In this document: one piece after another, positions 15,074 through 22,170 of the stretch
How positions within the stretch are numbered: position 1 is the first letter of the stretch
Layout: each line of letters opens with the position of its first letter
Source of the DNA: Oscillospiraceae bacterium
GTDB taxonomy: Bacteria > Bacillota > Clostridia > Oscillospirales > Ruminococcaceae
NCBI GenBank assembly: GCA_009783695.1
Contig: WRCY01000008.1
Span: 1 to 58,268 of the forward strand
Length of the DNA stretch: 58,268 nucleotides
Direction: 5' to 3'
Translations under genes and position numbers: made by a program
Notes under the pieces: generated by a model
What the model was told of the DNA's origin: nothing
Seen by the model: the letters and a program-made list of their open reading frames with translations, nothing else
Database searches by the model: none

Positions 15074-16516
15074 ATGCTTGATAAATTACGTGAAGAATGT
15101 GGCGTTTTCGGAATCTACACTAAAGAGAACTCGGACGTGACGCGGTACGCCTATACCGCGCTTTACGCGCTCCAGCACAGGGGGCAGGAGAGCTGCGGCA
15201 TAGCTGTCAACGACAGGGGTATTATAAACTATAAGCGGGGCATGGGGCTCGTGAACGAGGTTTTCGACAAGGAGAACCTTGAACGCCTTAACGGAGGGAA
15301 AATCGCCATAGGGCACGTGCGGTATTCGGCTTCGGGGACGGTTCACCATCATAACACGCTGCCGCTCGTCGTAAAGCACATAAAGGGCCCGATGGCGCTT
15401 TCCTATAACGGCAATCTTGTAAACGCGCAGGCGCTGCGCGAGGATTATGAGAACAAAGGTGCGATTTTCCATACAATGAGCGGTGCGGAGGTACTGGCTT
15501 ACGCCGTTACCGAGCAGCGGCTCACCTGCGGCTCGATTGAGGAATCGCTCGAAAAGGCGATGCATAAGATTAAAGGCGCTTATTCGCTGGCGATTATGTC
15601 GCCGAAAAAGCTCATCGTCGCCCGCGACCCCGACGGAATCCGACCGCTTTGCCTGGGCGTTATCCGGGACGAAACGGGTGAAGCCGGCTACGTCGCCGCG
15701 AGCGAGAGCTGCGCGCTCAGCGCGATGGGCGCCGAGTTTCTGCGGGACGTTCTGCCGGGGGAAATCGTGGTTTTCTCCGACAAGGGCATAAGGAGCATTA
15801 CGGCACACTGTCCAAAAGGGGACAAAAAAGGCAGCCTGTGCGTCTTTGAGTATATTTACTTTGCACGGCCCGACAGCGTGATTGAGGGCGTGTCAGTGCA
15901 TGAGGCGCGCATGAAAGCGGGCAAAATCCTTGCAGACGAGCATCCGGTTCCCGCTGACGTGGTTATCGGTGTGCCGGACAGCGGGCTCGATGCGGCGCTG
16001 GGTTATGCGCAGCACTCGGGTATTCCGTACGGAATCGGGCTGATTAAAAACCGCTATGTCGGGCGGACTTTCATTCAGTCGTCGCAGGAAACGAGGGAGT
16101 CCACCGTTAAAATAAAGCTTTCCGCAATGAAGTCGGTAATCGCGGGCAAGCGTGTAATAGTCATAGACGACAGCATAGTACGCGGCACGACTATGCGTAT
16201 TATCATAAAAATTCTGCGCGAGGCGGGCGCGAAGGAAGTACATATCCGTCTTTCCTCGCCGCCGTTTAAAAACTCATGCTTTTTCGGGACGGACATAGAC
16301 AGCCCGGGCGCGTTGATTGCCAACCGAAAGACGCAGGAGGAAATAAGGAAGGAAATAGGTGCGGACACGCTCGGGTATCTGAGCATTGAGGGCGTGGAGC
16401 ATATTGCGGAGGGCGCGGACTGCGGGTTCTGTACCGGCTGCTTTTCGGGAAAGTATCCTATGGACGTACCGAGCGAGCTACCGACGGACAAGTTTGATTT
16501 TAAATTATCGCAATAA
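15074..16516 (+). CDS. purF: Amidophosphoribosyltransferase
   Basis: A 480-residue enzyme for the first committed purine step: PRPP plus glutamine to phosphoribosylamine. An eight-residue propeptide precedes the nucleophile Cys9 (ECGVFGIY), so it is processed like the B. subtilis enzyme. The glutaminase domain has QHRGQES and YSASG; the phosphoribosyltransferase domain has the PRPP loop VIVIDDSIVRGTT. Cysteines in LCVFEYIYF, FKNSCFFG and DCGFCTGCFSGKYP match the 4Fe-4S ligands of Firmicute PurF, implying oxygen-sensitive control. GGACGGTGA precedes the ATG. It heads purM, purN, purO and the AICAR formyltransferase on the same strand, and a palindromic element separates it from purM. Confidence 0.97.
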   Translation: MLDKLREECGVFGIYTKENSDVTRYAYTALYALQHRGQESCGIAVNDRGIINYKRGMGLVNEVFDKENLERLNGGKIAIGHVRYSASGTVHHHNTLPLVVKHIKGPMALSYNGNLVNAQALREDYENKGAIFHTMSGAEVLAYAVTEQRLTCGSIEESLEKAMHKIKGAYSLAIMSPKKLIVARDPDGIRPLCLGVIRDETGEAGYVAASESCALSAMGAEFLRDVLPGEIVVFSDKGIRSITAHCPKGDKKGSLCVFEYIYFARPDSVIEGVSVHEARMKAGKILADEHPVPADVVIGVPDSGLDAALGYAQHSGIPYGIGLIKNRYVGRTFIQSSQETRESTVKIKLSAMKSVIAGKRVIVIDDSIVRGTTMRIIIKILREAGAKEVHIRLSSPPFKNSCFFGTDIDSPGALIANRKTQEEIRKEIGADTLGYLSIEGVEHIAEGADCGFCTGCFSGKYPMDVPSELPTDKFDFKLSQ

Positions 16517-16674
16517 GGAATCGCCAACAAATAAACTTGACGTTTGCCTTGTATTTTTGCCGCCATGCTGCGTTAAATTTTCCTTAAATATCAACGGATA
16601 TTCGTGGAAAATTTGCCTTGCCTGCCGACAAAAATACGGCGGCAAACCTGTCAACTTTATTTATCGGCAATTCC
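16517..16674. mobile_element. MITE-like palindromic element, copy 2
   Basis: A 158-bp near-complete palindrome starting right after the purF stop. The left arm GGAATCGCCAACAAATAAAC and right arm (read reversed) GGAATTGCCGATAAATAAAG pair, followed by GTTTGCC, GTATTTTTG and AAATTTTCC matches. The centre resembles the element at 2486-2652. No ORF. In the purine transcript it would form a very long stem-loop between purF and purM and could process or attenuate the message. Confidence 0.65.
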
Positions 16675-16683
16675 TAAAGTAAA

Positions 16684-16759
16684 GGTGAAAGTTGAAAAGA
16701 AACAGGACCAAACCGGGGAAAACATTGTTTTCATTCCGTTTTTGTGAAGAAAGGACTTA
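16684..16759 (+). repeat. Leader repeat, 1 unit, before purM
   Basis: One unit with AAGTTGAAAAG, ACCGGGGAAAACATTG, TTTTCATTCCG and TGTGAAGAAAGGACTTAAT. The stem is CGG with GAAAAC paired to GTTTTC-type bases and CCG. It supplies the purM ribosome-binding site. Confidence 0.82.
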
Positions 16760-16771
16760 ATAAGAATCTTT

Positions 16772-17812
16772 ATGAAGAACAGTCATTCGGAAAGTTATAA
16801 AAATGCAGGCGTTGACGTTGTCGCGGGCTATGAGAGCGTGCGGCTCATGAAAGACGCGGTGCAGCGCACATACAATAAAGGCGTGCTGGGGGAGTTCGGC
16901 GGCTTCGGCGGCATGTATCAGCCGGACCTGTCGGGAATCAAGGAGCCTGTTTTCGTTTCGGGTACAGACGGCGTCGGCACGAAAATCAAGCTCGCAATGC
17001 TGCTGGGCAAGCACGATACAATCGGCATTGACGCGGTTGCCATGTGTGCGAATGACATCATCTGCTCAGGCGCAAAGCCGTTGTATTTCCTTGACTATAT
17101 CGCCTGCGGCAGGAACGTCCCCGAAAGAATCGCTTCGATTGTGAGCGGCGTCGCAGAGGGCTGCATAAGAGCGGGCTGCGCGCTGATTGGCGGCGAAACC
17201 GCCGAACACCCCGGGCTTATGAAAGAGGACGAGTATGACATTGCAGGGTTTTGCACGGGCGTGGTTGACAAGAGCAAAATCATCGACCGCTCAAGAGTTA
17301 AAGACGGTGATGTGATTATAGGGCTTGCTTCGAGCGGCGTGCACTCAAACGGGTTTTCGCTGATTCGCAAGGTTTTCGGAATAGTCGAGAAATCGCCGCT
17401 TGACGAGCATATTCCGGAACTCGGAAAAACACTCGGCGAAGAACTGCTCACGCCGACGGAGATTTACGTGAAGCCTTTATTGAAGCTGATTGGAGAGGTT
17501 AAGGTCAAGGGCATTGCGAATATATCGGGCGGCGGGTTTTTCGAGAATATCCCGCGCTGCCTGCCCGACGGGTTCAGCGCGAAAATTAATAAAAGCGCGT
17601 TTGAGATTCCGGCTGTTTTCAAGCATATTCAAGATAAGGGCGGGATTCCCGAACGCGACATGTTCAATACTTTTAATATGGGTATCGGCATGGTTTGCGT
17701 GGTAAGCGCGAAGAGGGCGGATTCGGCGGTTGAAATGCTTGAGGAAGCGGGGGTCAGGGCGTTTTGTATCGGCAAGGTTGAAGCCGGGGAGGACGGCGTG
17801 GTGCTCATATGA
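16772..17812 (+). CDS. purM: Phosphoribosylformylglycinamidine cyclo-ligase (AIR synthetase)
   Basis: A 346-residue ATP-dependent ligase that closes the imidazole ring to give AIR, the fifth purine step. The N-terminus has YKNAGVDVVAGYE and GGFGGMY, then the nucleotide and metal segment SGTDGVGTKIKLA near 66-78, the ANDI(I)CSGAKPLYFLDYIA motif near 95 and IGGETAEHPG near 135. IANISGGGFFENIPR near 245 is the family's C-terminal phosphate loop. Length is standard. ATG 16772 is preceded by the leader repeat. Its last codons overlap purN (ATGA), so the pair is translationally coupled. Whether purD, purL and purE are elsewhere cannot be told here. Confidence 0.97.
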   Translation: MKNSHSESYKNAGVDVVAGYESVRLMKDAVQRTYNKGVLGEFGGFGGMYQPDLSGIKEPVFVSGTDGVGTKIKLAMLLGKHDTIGIDAVAMCANDIICSGAKPLYFLDYIACGRNVPERIASIVSGVAEGCIRAGCALIGGETAEHPGLMKEDEYDIAGFCTGVVDKSKIIDRSRVKDGDVIIGLASSGVHSNGFSLIRKVFGIVEKSPLDEHIPELGKTLGEELLTPTEIYVKPLLKLIGEVKVKGIANISGGGFFENIPRCLPDGFSAKINKSAFEIPAVFKHIQDKGGIPERDMFNTFNMGIGMVCVVSAKRADSAVEMLEEAGVRAFCIGKVEAGEDGVVLI

Positions 17813-18411
17813 AAAAAGTAGCAGTCCTTGTTTCCGGCGGCGGCACGAACCTGCAGGCGCTTATTGACGCGGATATTGACATCAGCCTCGTGATTTCGTC
17901 AAACCCGAACGCTTATGCGATTGTCCGCGCTGAGAATAATAAAATTAAAACAGAAGTCGTCAGCTGGGCAGAATATAAAAATATAAAAAGCATAAAAGAT
18001 GTTTCTGTCGGAAGAGCGAGATTCAGTGAGTTTATCTTAAAAACTCTGCGAAAAAACAACATTGACTTAGTTGTTCTCGCAGGATTTATGATAATTCTCA
18101 CTCCTATGATTTGCAAAGCTTATCACAATGCCATGATTAATGTTCATCCGTCGCTGCTGCCTTCATTCGCAGGCAAGGGTTTTTACGGGCTGAAAGTGCA
18201 TGAAGCGGCGCTTGCAAGAGGCGTGAAGCTCACAGGTGCAACGGTACACTTTGTTAATGAAATCTGCGACGGCGGGAAAATTATCATGCAGAAAGCCGTG
18301 GAAGTCAAGGACGGCGATACTCCCGAAAGTCTGCAAAAGCGTGTAATGGAAGCCGAGCGGGAAATACTACCCGAAGCGGTGAAATTATTAATAAACGGGA
18401 ATAAAGTTTAA
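17809..18411 (+). CDS. purN: Phosphoribosylglycinamide formyltransferase
   Basis: A 200-residue enzyme transferring a formyl group from 10-formyl-tetrahydrofolate to GAR. It opens with VAVLVSGGGTNLQALID, has the folate and catalytic region VVLAGFMIILTP near 85 (the conserved LAGFMxILxP), the active site INVHPSLLPSFAGKGFYG near 104-121 with its His, and GATVHFVNEICDGGKII near 140. The start overlaps the purM stop by 4 bp. The last two codons and stop (GTT TAA) are formed by the 5' box of the following leader repeat, so the repeat boundary coincides with the gene end. Confidence 0.97.
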   Translation: MKKVAVLVSGGGTNLQALIDADIDISLVISSNPNAYAIVRAENNKIKTEVVSWAEYKNIKSIKDVSVGRARFSEFILKTLRKNNIDLVVLAGFMIILTPMICKAYHNAMINVHPSLLPSFAGKGFYGLKVHEAALARGVKLTGATVHFVNEICDGGKIIMQKAVEVKDGDTPESLQKRVMEAEREILPEAVKLLINGNKV

Positions 18412-18551
18412 AAATAAAAACTAAATCGGGGAAAACGCTGTTTTCATTCCGCTTTTGTGAAGAAAGGACTTAATGAAAGAAGTTTGAAAACAAACACAAT
18501 TGAATCGGGGAAAACGCTGTTTTCACTGTTCGTTTGTGTAGAAAGGACTTA
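18404..18551 (+). repeat. Leader-repeat array, 2 units, before purO-like gene
   Basis: Units start at 18404 and 18480 (period 76). Both contain ATCGGGGAAAACGCTG and TTTTCA; GAAAAC/GTTTTC close a GCT loop. In the first, CGG outside pairs with CCG; in the second the outer pairing is GAA/TTC. The first unit's 5' box contains the purN stop codon. Confidence 0.85.
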
Positions 18552-18563
18552 ATGGAAATAATT

Positions 18564-19259
18564 ATGAAAATTGATGCGATTTTAAAGGCGAACTCTTACC
18601 CCGGGCGCGGGATTATTATCGGGAGAAGCGCAGCTTCTGACTGCGCTGTCGCGGCATACTTTATCATGGGCAGAAGTGAAAACAGCCGTAACCGCGTGTT
18701 CAAAGAAAACGGCGGGGGAATCAGAACCGCAGCTTTTGACGAGTCGAAAATGAGCGACCCGAGCCTTGTGATTTATAACGCGGTGCGCGTCATGGGCAGC
18801 AAGCTTGTCGTCACAAACGGCGACCAGACCGACACGGTCTGCGCTTTAATGGACCAGCAATTAACATTCGAGCAGGCGCTGCGCACACGCGAGTATGAGC
18901 CTGACGCGCCGAACTTTACGCCGCGCATTTCGGGGATTCTGCACTTTGCGGAGAATAATTTCAACTACGCGATGTCGATTCTTAAAAAAGACGGCGATAG
19001 CTGCCTGCGTTATAACTTTGCTTATAACAACCCTGCTGCGGGAGACGGACGTTTTATTCATACGTACAAGAGTGACGGTGACCCGCTCCCGAGCTTTGAG
19101 GGCGAGCCTGTGGCGGTGGAAATAGCAGGCGGCATTGACGAGTTTACGGAATTAATTTGGAACGCGCTGAACGAGGAGAATAAAGTTTCGCTGTGGACCC
19201 GGTTTGTTAACCTCAAAACAGGAGATTATGAAAGCAGGATATTAAATAAGCTTGAATGA
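18564..19259 (+). CDS. purO: IMP cyclohydrolase, PurO-type
   Basis: A 231-residue protein of the IMP cyclohydrolase family first known as archaeal PurO, which closes FAICAR to IMP, the last purine step. Markers are NSYPGRGIIIGRS near residue 10, VAAYFIMGRSENSRNRVF near 33-50, and VTNGDQTDT near 88. It is unrelated to the cyclohydrolase half of bacterial PurH. It sits after purN and close to a stand-alone AICAR formyltransferase, so the two replace PurH. I chose ATG 18564, 13 bp after AAAGGA; ATG 18552 is in frame but comes only 4 bp after it. The final NKLE and stop are encoded within the 5' end of the next leader repeat. Confidence 0.88.
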   Translation: MKIDAILKANSYPGRGIIIGRSAASDCAVAAYFIMGRSENSRNRVFKENGGGIRTAAFDESKMSDPSLVIYNAVRVMGSKLVVTNGDQTDTVCALMDQQLTFEQALRTREYEPDAPNFTPRISGILHFAENNFNYAMSILKKDGDSCLRYNFAYNNPAAGDGRFIHTYKSDGDPLPSFEGEPVAVEIAGGIDEFTELIWNALNEENKVSLWTRFVNLKTGDYESRILNKLE

Positions 19260-19394
19260 AATCTTTGATAAGCATAAAAAGTACTGCTTATTAACCATAT
19301 TGTAAAAGAGGAACACAGAATAAGCTTGAATAAAATCTTTAATAAGCATAAAAATTACTGCTTATTAACCATATTGTAAAAAAGGAATACGGAT
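19248..19394 (+). repeat. Divergent leader-repeat array, 2 units, before GNAT gene
   Basis: Two 74-bp units start at 19248 and 19322. They keep AAGCTTGAA at the 5' end and TTGTAAAAAAGGAA at the 3' end, but the middle is a different hairpin: TTAATAAGCA/TGCTTATTAA in unit 2 and the same with one G-U pair in unit 1. The CGGGGAAAACG motif is absent. I read this as a diverged member of the same family. Confidence 0.65.
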
Positions 19395-19396
19395 AA

Positions 19397-19870
19397 ATGA
19401 TTAGTTACCGAAAAGCAGGTGTGAGCGACGTTCCCGAGCTTGTTCGGCTGCGGCTTGAGTTCATTAATGACGCGTCAAGAGGGACGAAAGTTTCAGGCGA
19501 GCAGAACGCCATTCTGCGCGTAACAAACGCGGATTATTTTACCGCCGGACTGCTTGACGGCTCGCTTGTTGTGTTTTTGGCTGAAGATTCCGAAACGGGC
19601 AAAATCGCGGCTACGAGCGGGATTATGTTTTGGCGGCACTTACCGGGGCCCGCGGCGCCCGACGGCAGGAAAGCAGTAATCGCTAATATGTACACGCTCG
19701 CCGAATACCGCAGACAGGGCATTGCGACCGAGCTTATGCAGCTTCAGCTCGAAGAAGCGAGTACGCGCGGCGTGAAGGTAATCAATCTTTCAGCGACCGA
19801 TATGGGGCGGGCGGTGTATGAGAAAATCGGCTTTAAAGCCGATGAGAATGAGATGGTAATCAGACTGTAA
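19397..19870 (+). CDS. GNAT family N-acetyltransferase
   Basis: A 157-residue acetyl-CoA-dependent transferase of the GNAT fold. It begins ISYRKAGVSDVPELVRLR, a classic first strand and helix, and has the acetyl-CoA pyrophosphate loop YRRQGIATELM near residues 111-121 (R/QxxGxG/A). The C-terminal GRAVYEKIGFKADENEMVIRL is also typical. The substrate is unknown; small-molecule amines or ribosomal proteins are possible. It lies between two purine genes on the same strand, each flanked by leader repeats, so it is probably co-transcribed with them, although a role in purine synthesis is not implied. Confidence 0.88.
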   Translation: MISYRKAGVSDVPELVRLRLEFINDASRGTKVSGEQNAILRVTNADYFTAGLLDGSLVVFLAEDSETGKIAATSGIMFWRHLPGPAAPDGRKAVIANMYTLAEYRRQGIATELMQLQLEEASTRGVKVINLSATDMGRAVYEKIGFKADENEMVIRL

Positions 19871-19879
19871 AGGAGAATA

Positions 19880-20029
19880 AAGTTTGAAAACAATACAACT
19901 GAATCGGGGAAAATGTTGTTTTGATGATTCACTTGTGAAGAAAGGACTTAATGGAAATAAGTTTGAAAACAATACAACTGAATCGGGGAAAACGTTGTTT
20001 TCATGATTCATTTGTGAAGAAAGGACTTA
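19880..20029 (+). repeat. Leader-repeat array, 2 units, before AICAR formyltransferase
   Basis: Units start at 19880 and 19959 (period 79) with AAGTTTGAAAACAATACAAC. GAATC before the GGGGAAAA core pairs with GATTC after it, and GAAAAT or GAAAAC with a GTTTT-type arm. This is a clear compensatory variant of the stems seen elsewhere. Confidence 0.88.
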
Positions 20030-20041
20030 ATGGAAATAAAA

Positions 20042-21160
20042 ATGACGGAACTCGAACTCAAGTACGGCTGCAACCCGAATCAAAAGCCGTCGCGGATTTT
20101 CATGGAGAGTGGCGGGCTGCCTATTGAAATACTCGGCGGCAAGCCGGGGTATATTAACTTTATGGACGCGCTCAACGGCTGGCAGCTTGTAAAGGAGCTG
20201 AAAGCAGCTACAGGCATGGCGGCAGCGGCGTCTTTCAAGCACGTTTCGCCGGCGGGAGCGGCAACCGGCACAACGCTCCTTGAAGCTTACAGGAAAGCGC
20301 GGGGCGCCGACCCCGTGTCGAGCTACGGCGACTTCATCGCGCTGTCCGACAAGTGCGACGAGGAAACCGCAAGTTTCATCAAGCCTTATGTTTCCGATGG
20401 CGTGATTGCGCCGGATTTTACGCCTGGTGCGCTTGAAATACTCAGAGCCAAGCGAAACGGCAGTTACAACGTGATAAAAATCGACCCGAATTACGTTCCC
20501 GAAGCAATAGAACGCAGAAGTATTTACGGCATTACGTTCGAGCAGGGGCGCAACGAGCTTGAAATAAACAATACTCTTTTGCAAAATGTTGTGACTGCAA
20601 ATAAAGACATACCCGACTTTGCTAAGACCGACCTTTTAATTGCGCTGATTACCCTCAAATACACTCAGAGCAATTCGGTGGCGTACGTGTATCAAGGACA
20701 GGCAATCGGCATCGGCGCGGGGCAGCAGTCGCGGATTCACTGCACGCGGCTCGCAGGACAGAAAGCTGACAACTGGTACTTACGGCAGCATGAAAAAGTG
20801 CTGGGCTTGCCGTTTGCTCCGGGGCTCAAGCCTGCGGATATTGACAATACGATTGACATTTATATCGGCGACGAGTTCGGGGATATACTTGCCGACGGCG
20901 CGTGGCAGAGGGTTTTCACAAGCAAACCCGAGGTGTTCGCGCGGCAGGAGAAGCGCGCGTGGCTTGACACTATGGACGGCATTGCGCTTGGCTCGGACGC
21001 GTTCTTCCCGTTCGGGGACAATATCGAGCGGGCGAGGAAGAGCGGCGTGAAGTATATTGCGCAGCCGGGCGGGTCGGTGCGGGACGATAATGTTATTGAA
21101 GTGTGCGATAAATACGGCATCGCTATGGCGTTTACGGGGATTAGATTGTTCCATCATTAA
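20042..21160 (+). CDS. Stand-alone AICAR formyltransferase
   Basis: A 372-residue enzyme of the AICARFT family that formylates AICAR with 10-formyl-tetrahydrofolate. The Lys-His catalytic pair is in SFKHVSPAGAA near residues 61-71. Further family segments are SSYGDFIALSD near 95, LKYTQSNSVAYVYQGQAIGIGAGQQSR near 205 (the QSNSV and GAGQQSR motifs), DAFFPFGDNIERA near 320 and YIAQPGGSVRDD near 340. The MGS-like cyclohydrolase domain of bifunctional PurH is missing, consistent with a separate PurO nearby. ATG 20042 is preferred over the in-frame ATG at 20030 that lies too close to AAAGGA. It ends the purine series. Confidence 0.92.
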   Translation: MTELELKYGCNPNQKPSRIFMESGGLPIEILGGKPGYINFMDALNGWQLVKELKAATGMAAAASFKHVSPAGAATGTTLLEAYRKARGADPVSSYGDFIALSDKCDEETASFIKPYVSDGVIAPDFTPGALEILRAKRNGSYNVIKIDPNYVPEAIERRSIYGITFEQGRNELEINNTLLQNVVTANKDIPDFAKTDLLIALITLKYTQSNSVAYVYQGQAIGIGAGQQSRIHCTRLAGQKADNWYLRQHEKVLGLPFAPGLKPADIDNTIDIYIGDEFGDILADGAWQRVFTSKPEVFARQEKRAWLDTMDGIALGSDAFFPFGDNIERARKSGVKYIAQPGGSVRDDNVIEVCDKYGIAMAFTGIRLFHH

Positions 21161-21181
21161 TTTAAATAAAAAGGAGAACCC

Positions 21182-22063
21182 ATGAAAAAACTATTAACCG
21201 CAATTCTAATTTTAACCCTCGGCTTGCTGCTGTTTGTCGGCTGCGCCGAGAAGAACAACGACGACGCAAACGGCGAGCAGCCTCCCGGCTCTCCTGCGCA
21301 GTCTGAAAACCCCGCGGATTCGGAAAACCCTGAGCCCCCGTATACCCCCGCGGCTCCAATCGCCGATATTCCCGATAGCGACCCGGGAGCGGCGAACTAT
21401 GCAATTATAAATGTCCGCGATTTCGGCGAGATTACGGTTCGGCTGCACCCTGAGTATGCCCCGAACACTGTCACGAGGTTTGTCGAGAATGTGCGCAGCG
21501 GCTTTTATACGGGCAGAAACTTCCACCGCGTAATGGCAGACTTCATGATACAGGGCGGTTCTTATGACGGGAGCGGCGGCGGCGACCCGGCCGCAGAGGG
21601 CGTATTCACCGAAACACACCCCGAAGCGCGGCATTATTACGGCGCGTTCTGCCTCGCGGCGAATCAGCTGGGAATGGGCAGCGACTCGTTTTATATCGTC
21701 AACAACAAGGATACCGAAGCTTTCGAGAACGTACTTTCGATGTATCAGATGGAGCTTGACGATATTATGGAAAATATAGAAGTTTATTCGGAAATGTACG
21801 GCGAGGAGCTGGTGAATTCCGCGATTGCAGAAATAATGGAGTTTATACACACGCCGGAAGAAATACGGGCGAGATATGCAGAGGTTGGCGGCGCTCCGTT
21901 CCTTGACGGCGGGTACACGGTGTTCGGGTATACTATGAGCGGCTTTGACGTAATTGACGCGATTTCGGCTGTGCCCGTGGTTATGAACCCGTTCGGCGAG
22001 CCCAGTCAGCCTGTGCAGGATATAATTATCGAGTGGATAATTGTAAAAACAAGTTTAGATTAG
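21182..22063 (+). CDS. Cyclophilin-type peptidyl-prolyl isomerase lipoprotein
   Basis: A 293-residue extracytoplasmic folding helper. The signal peptide ends at Cys21 (LLFVGC), followed by an Asp/Asn/Pro-rich linker to about residue 68. The cyclophilin domain begins NYAIINVRDFGEITVRL and carries TVTRFVENVRSGFYTGRNFHRVMADFMIQGG, the conserved catalytic FHR and QGG patterns. About 65 residues rich in acidic and Met/Tyr residues (roughly 176-240) interrupt the domain before FLDGGYTVFGYTMSGFDVIDAI. Extended loops occur in other secreted cyclophilins, but this one is long. AAGGAGAA precedes the ATG. It ends just before the htpG promoter, and both proteins act in folding. Confidence 0.9.
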   Translation: MKKLLTAILILTLGLLLFVGCAEKNNDDANGEQPPGSPAQSENPADSENPEPPYTPAAPIADIPDSDPGAANYAIINVRDFGEITVRLHPEYAPNTVTRFVENVRSGFYTGRNFHRVMADFMIQGGSYDGSGGGDPAAEGVFTETHPEARHYYGAFCLAANQLGMGSDSFYIVNNKDTEAFENVLSMYQMELDDIMENIEVYSEMYGEELVNSAIAEIMEFIHTPEEIRARYAEVGGAPFLDGGYTVFGYTMSGFDVIDAISAVPVVMNPFGEPSQPVQDIIIEWIIVKTSLD

Positions 22064-22066
22064 GGC

Positions 22067-22126
22067 TTGACAAAAGAAAAATAATATGTATAATTATAGT
22101 TAGCACTCTTGCAACGCGAGTGCTAA
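22067..22126 (+). promoter_or_regulatory. htpG promoter with CIRCE operator
   Basis: TTGACA at 22067-22072, 16-bp spacer, TATAAT at 22089-22094. Just downstream is TTAGCACTC, nine bases, GAGTGCTAA (22100-22126), an exact CIRCE element, with the palindrome extended by AT-rich flanks. HrcA should repress htpG here until heat stress. Confidence 0.96.
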
Positions 22127-22170
22127 CTATAAATTTATATTACTTAAAAAGAACAGAGAGGTGACAGGCA

